18,533 nt of DNA from UBA2160 sp964588665 (lineage in GTDB: Bacteria; Chloroflexota; Dehalococcoidia; Lucifugimonadales; UBA1123): positions 1 to 18,533 of the forward strand of contig CAZPQQ010000064.1 of assembly GCA_964588665.1 (NCBI GenBank), given 5' to 3'. Made by a program: the position numbers and the translations under genes. The notes under the pieces are model-generated. The model was not told the origin of the DNA. It did no database searches and worked only from the letters and a program-made list of their open reading frames with translations. This document shows positions 15,221 through 18,533 of the stretch, piece after piece (position 1 is the stretch's first letter; every line of letters begins with the position of its first letter).

Positions 15221-15270
15221 CCGACTAAGCGAGGTCCGCGGTTGGTGCATCACGCCAGCGAGACGCGACA

Positions 15271-16950
15271 CTAGTAGCTGCGAACCTCAGGCTGCCAATC
15301 GGTGATGACCACGGGCAGGTAGTCTACCTGCGGGCCATCGTCCGTCTTCTTCACTAGGATGTGCTTCAGCCAGTTCTCGTCATCCCTATCGGGATAGTCA
15401 GTCCGAGTGTGGGCGCCTCGGCTCTCAGTCCGATCCAGGCCGCTCAAAGCGATGGTCTCGGCGCTGTCCACCATGAATTCCATTTCCAAGGTGAAGATCA
15501 GGTTGGTGTTGAAGGTCTTGCCCTTGTCCGCGACGTAGACCGACCGGTAACGTTCCCGGACCTCTCTGACCTTTTCGACCGCCTCTTCCATGCCGACTTG
15601 ATCGCGGTACACGGCCAGGTTCTTGTCCATGGCCTGGCCGAGCTCGTGGCGTAATGCGCCGAACATCACCCCGTCCTCTTCCGGGTTGTCGAGCAGTCCC
15701 TGGATGCGGTTGCGGTCCTCATCGGCACTGGCGTCCGACAGGTTCGCGTGGGACACGCTCTTGACTGCGTCCGCGGCGTGGACGCCTGACCGACGACCGA
15801 AAACCAAGGTATCCAGCAGCGAGTTCGCGCCAAGCCGATTGCCGCCATGCACGCTCACGCAGGCAGCTTCACCCGCAGCATACAAGCCCGGGACAGGCGT
15901 CATGCCATTGATGTCGGCTTTGACTCCGCCCATCGCGTAGTGCATACCCGGCTGGATGGGAATCGGCTCGGTGTATATGTCGACGTTGGCGAAGTCCTTT
16001 GCGATCTCGGCGATCTGTGACAGCCGCTCGCGAATCAGCCGCTCCCCGAGGTGACGGCAGTCCAGGAACACGCAACCGTCGATGCCCCTGCCTTCGTCGA
16101 TCTCGGTTTGCTCCGACCGCGACACAACGTCGCGGGAGGCGAGCTCCATCATGTTCGGAGCATAGGTCTTCATGAACCTGTCGCCCTCGGAGTTCAACAG
16201 GTAAGCGCCGTCCCCGCGGGCGCCCTCGGTGATGAGCACGCCGCTTCCTTTTAGGGTCGTTGGGTGATACTGGACCATCTCCATGTCCATCAGCGGGGCG
16301 CCGATCTGATATGCGAGGCCCATGCCGTCGCCGGTGCAGATCAGGGCGTTGGTCGACGGCTCGAATACGCGTCCCAATCCGCCTGCCGCCACGATCACAG
16401 CCTTCGCTCGGACGACGTGTATCTCGCCGCTGCGGATCTCCATCATCACCGCACCGACGCACTTACCGTCCTCGACGATCAGCCGAAGCACGAACCACTC
16501 TTCGTAGATCCGCACGCCCTCTTTCATGATCTGCTCGTACAGAACATGGAGGAGCGCCTGTCCGGTGAAGTCTGCAACGAAGAAAGTCCTGGCTTGTCGC
16601 TGGCCGCCGAAGTTGCGCGTGCCCAGCTTTCCTTCTTCGTCGCGGTTGAAGGTCACGCCGAAATGTTCCATGGCGATGACTTCGTCACCGGCTTCACGAC
16701 ACATGACCTCGATCGCATCCTGGTCGCCCAGGAAGTCGCTGCCCTTGACCGTGTCGTAAGCGTGATCGTGCCAGTCGTCGCCGCGGTCTGAGAGGGCCGC
16801 GTTAATGCCGCCCTGAGCGGCGTTGGAGTGACTGCGAACAGGATGGACTTTGGTGACCACCGCGACATTGGCCCCTGCCTGTCGGGCCGACAGCGCGGCG
16901 CGCATTCCGGCGAGTCCTGCCCCGATTATGAGAACGTCATGGTCGAACAT
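15271..16950 (-). CDS. sdhA: Succinate dehydrogenase/fumarate reductase flavoprotein subunit
   Basis: This catalytic FAD subunit (559 residues, family-typical) interconverts succinate and fumarate. The FAD-binding start is VLIIGAGLAGMRAAL (residues 6-20). His41 in RSHSNAAQGGI is the expected covalent FAD attachment site. Substrate-site motifs are QYHPTTL, TEGARGDGAYL, the catalytic-Arg region LASRDVVSRS, GMHYAMGGV and HGGNRLGANSLLDTLVFGR. The C-terminal helical domain ends with RTESRGAHTRTDYPDRDDENWLKH. GAGGT lies 8 nt before ATG 16950. It is first in the sdhA-sdhB-HdrB-like order. Direction (oxidation or fumarate reduction) cannot be told from sequence; with icd and mdh nearby, a TCA-cycle role is likely. 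Confidence 0.96.
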   Translation of the reverse strand: MFDHDVLIIGAGLAGMRAALSARQAGANVAVVTKVHPVRSHSNAAQGGINAALSDRGDDWHDHAYDTVKGSDFLGDQDAIEVMCREAGDEVIAMEHFGVTFNRDEEGKLGTRNFGGQRQARTFFVADFTGQALLHVLYEQIMKEGVRIYEEWFVLRLIVEDGKCVGAVMMEIRSGEIHVVRAKAVIVAAGGLGRVFEPSTNALICTGDGMGLAYQIGAPLMDMEMVQYHPTTLKGSGVLITEGARGDGAYLLNSEGDRFMKTYAPNMMELASRDVVSRSEQTEIDEGRGIDGCVFLDCRHLGERLIRERLSQIAEIAKDFANVDIYTEPIPIQPGMHYAMGGVKADINGMTPVPGLYAAGEAACVSVHGGNRLGANSLLDTLVFGRRSGVHAADAVKSVSHANLSDASADEDRNRIQGLLDNPEEDGVMFGALRHELGQAMDKNLAVYRDQVGMEEAVEKVREVRERYRSVYVADKGKTFNTNLIFTLEMEFMVDSAETIALSGLDRTESRGAHTRTDYPDRDDENWLKHILVKKTDDGPQVDYLPVVITDWQPEVRSY

Positions 16951-17320
16951 GCAAAGCTACCTCTTGCTCCAACGATTCATGACTGACGATAGCACAGCGA
17001 TGCTGGGTAGTCCAGCGTCGAAAGGTCGATTCGCAGACGCCCCGGACATCCGTCTTGTGGCCTCACGCGCGGGCCGGTCGAATGCCGCCTCGACAGATGT
17101 TCGGTTCGGGTCTAACCGGGGCGCTGTCCACTCGTGAATCGGGTCAAGAAACAAGACGCGAATGGCCAACGTGAGGAGATTGTGAGAAGTTGAAGATCGG
17201 GCGGTATTCGCCGTTTCAAGGGGAGTCGACCAGATCTCTTCCGACGACTCCGCCCGGCTGGGAGCACCTGCGCCAGTTGCCTTGAACGCGCTCGGACGTG
17301 GAGGCGCCGACACGCGAGTA
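16951..17320. other. Gene-free stretch upstream of sdhA
   Basis: No recognisable gene. The longest minus-strand frame (16957-17313) has no family motif, no good ribosome-binding site and low-complexity content. The sdhA promoter should lie here, but no convincing -35/-10 pair was identified. Confidence 0.5.
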
Positions 17321-17731
17321 CTTGCTTGCGATAATCGGCGTCAACCATGCCGTTCGTGGTGAGCAACGTTACGTCCGCGCGGCGGACAATGCCTGGGACA
17401 GTAACGGTGGAAGTTTCGACCGAAGCGAATCCAAATTCCACCGCTGCATTAGAATGCCTTTTACGAAACTCGTCTGGTCCCACCCGCCTGCCCGCGAAGG
17501 TTTTCTAGGAACACCCTAGAACCCGGCGGGGCTTCGCCTCTGCACCCCATGTACTCGTAACTCGGGACGGCGCCAACGCCATGGAAATCGACATCAACGA
17601 AGAGCCGTTACTCGAGAGCCCCGACGCATCGGGATCCCGGCGTTGTCGGGACTTGTCGAACCACCGCGCAGACCATTCGACAGGCTCAGCAAGAACGGAA
17701 GATCTTAACGGCAATTTTCGACGCTAGGCAC
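17321..17731. mobile_element. Non-coding repeat element, long copy (shares both ends with 9527-9675)
   Basis: The ends CTTGCTTGCGATAATCGGCG... (17321-17345) and TAACGGCAATTTTCGACGC... (17706-17731) match, in reverse complement, the two ends of the short copy. Partial repeat B motifs sit near 17350 and 17651, and a repeat A-like piece (TTCGACAGGCTCAGCAAGAACGG) at about 17676-17698. The interior, about 260 bp longer than the short copy, has no convincing gene. It contains a small hairpin TTCTAGG/CCTAGAA at 17503-17521. Confidence 0.5.
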
Positions 17732-17821
17732 TGGTGGCACTAGCGAATGCCGGCGTCTGCGGCGTCTGGGCCCAGTCAGGCGCCCGATTCGCCGTCGTTC
17801 GAGCCGCGCGTCAGCACGAAT

Positions 17822-18332
17822 TCAGGCTTGGTCAGACGGCGGCGTCTTGGGTTTCCGGCGGAAGACGTGGCTGCGAGCCGCTCTGGCTTCGGCGGCGGTC
17901 TTGATGATCTCCATGTGACGCAAAACGACTCGGTTGAACATCGGCCGGGTGTAGAGCACCGTGCCGACCCACCCAAATATCGGGATCCGGCTCCAGAGTA
18001 TCTCGCCGTGGTGAGTCAACAGCGTTTGGCCGTCCTGGTCCTCGAGAATGAACTCGTCGCATGCGTAGTGGAGGGGGGCCGCTCAGATGGTTGAACGTGA
18101 TTCGCTCAGGAGCATCCAGCGTCACTTTCTCCACCGACGTGTAGGTGATGAATCCGGCGCGACTCGTGAATTCGACGATCTGAGAATCGTCGTCGCTAGA
18201 GATCACCCTCGACGATTCGTTTGAGTCGCCCGGCATGGGGCCCGCATTGAAGGCGGTCATCATCTGGTAGACGAGCTCGCGGGGAGCGTCGATCAGGATA
18301 TCGTGGGACCCGAGTTGGACTGGTTTGGCCAT
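17822..18332 (-). pseudogene. SRPBCC (START/polyketide-cyclase-like) domain protein, frameshifted
   Basis: From ATG 18332 (AGAGGAT upstream) the frame encodes an SRPBCC ligand-binding fold start: SHDILIDAPRELVYQMMTAF, then SRAGFITYTSVEKVTLDAPERITFNHLSGP. After Gly-Pro it loses homology. Dropping one base from the six-base G run at 18073-18078 restores LHYACDEFILEDQDGQTLLTHHGEILWSRIPIFGWVGTVLYTRPMFNRVVLRHMEIIK, ending at 17822 and giving a 169-residue protein of normal size. These domains bind hydrophobic ligands or assist cyclisation; the ligand is unknown. It may be a real broken gene or an indel error in a homopolymer. Confidence 0.75.
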
Positions 18333-18533
18333 GATCTCATCCTCTGCGTCAGCGGCCGTTCCTCTGGTTATTCAGATGAGATGCGCGCGGGTTGGATTCA
18401 AGCGGAGGCATCGCAACAAACGCGCGACTGGAGATGAAGGGGGAAGGGTTCTGCCTGAAGAGCCTGTCTCACAAGTCACCATGAGTGCCAAGATTGGCCT
18501 TGCCATTGTAGAATTGTGACCGAGATTCGACAA
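18333..18533. other. Right-edge stretch without a supported gene
   Basis: About 200 bp upstream of the SRPBCC gene. The short plus-strand frame at 18325-18519 overlaps the SRPBCC start, has no motif and is not supported. Confidence 0.4.

Noticed and set aside
17112..17483. 123-residue minus-strand frame upstream of sdhA
   Set aside because: Part of it (VDADYRKQ) is simply the translated end of the repeat element; no family motif or start signal.

Overview
The window is bacterial chromosomal DNA of fairly high G+C content. The gene set and the dispersed intergenic repeats suggest Chloroflexota, possibly a Dehalococcoidia/SAR202-like lineage, but that assignment is inferred from gene style without any rRNA or marker tree. 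Genes lie on both strands in short transcription units, and most of them belong to central carbon metabolism.

Layout, left to right. (1) 1-590: the 3' end of an enolase-superfamily gene (mandelate racemase/muconate lactonizing type). (2) 591-839: a repeat-bearing gap. (3) 840-1706, minus: folP. (4) 1785-5444, plus: a carboxyltransferase cluster made of a propionyl/methylmalonyl-CoA-type carboxyltransferase (12S-like), a small coupled subunit, and a keto-acid carboxyltransferase fused to a biotin carrier (5S + 1.3S-like). (5) 5487-7751: isocitrate dehydrogenase and malate dehydrogenase, each followed by a terminator-type hairpin. (6) 7870-9516: one PEP-utilising-enzyme-like reading frame broken by a single in-frame TGA. 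(7) 9527-9675: a repeat element. (8) 9678-12634, minus: an MMPL/RND transporter (frameshifted) preceded by its TetR-type regulator, with a visible promoter and inverted repeats. (9) 13199-16950, minus: sdhA, sdhB and an HdrB-like third subunit, an E-type succinate dehydrogenase/fumarate reductase without haem membrane anchors. (10) 16951-17821: a gene-free stretch holding a second, longer copy of the repeat element. (11) 17822-18332, minus: a frameshifted SRPBCC-domain gene.

Together the metabolic genes cover isocitrate to 2-oxoglutarate, succinate/fumarate, malate/oxaloacetate, and a biotin-dependent carboxyl transfer step joining oxaloacetate/pyruvate with acyl-CoA chemistry. No biotin carboxylase is present here, so the 12S + small subunit + 5S-1.3S arrangement could be a transcarboxylase (oxaloacetate + propionyl-CoA <-> pyruvate + methylmalonyl-CoA), or parts of a carboxylase or decarboxylase whose other subunits lie elsewhere.

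The most notable points are the possible fused transcarboxylase, the in-frame TGA in the PEP-utilising gene, an SdhB with Ser at a normal cluster-ligand position plus an extra Cys, and two repeat elements that share both ends but differ in their interior. Two further genes carry single-base shifts in homopolymer runs; these may be assembly errors or real gene decay, and the sequence alone cannot decide.
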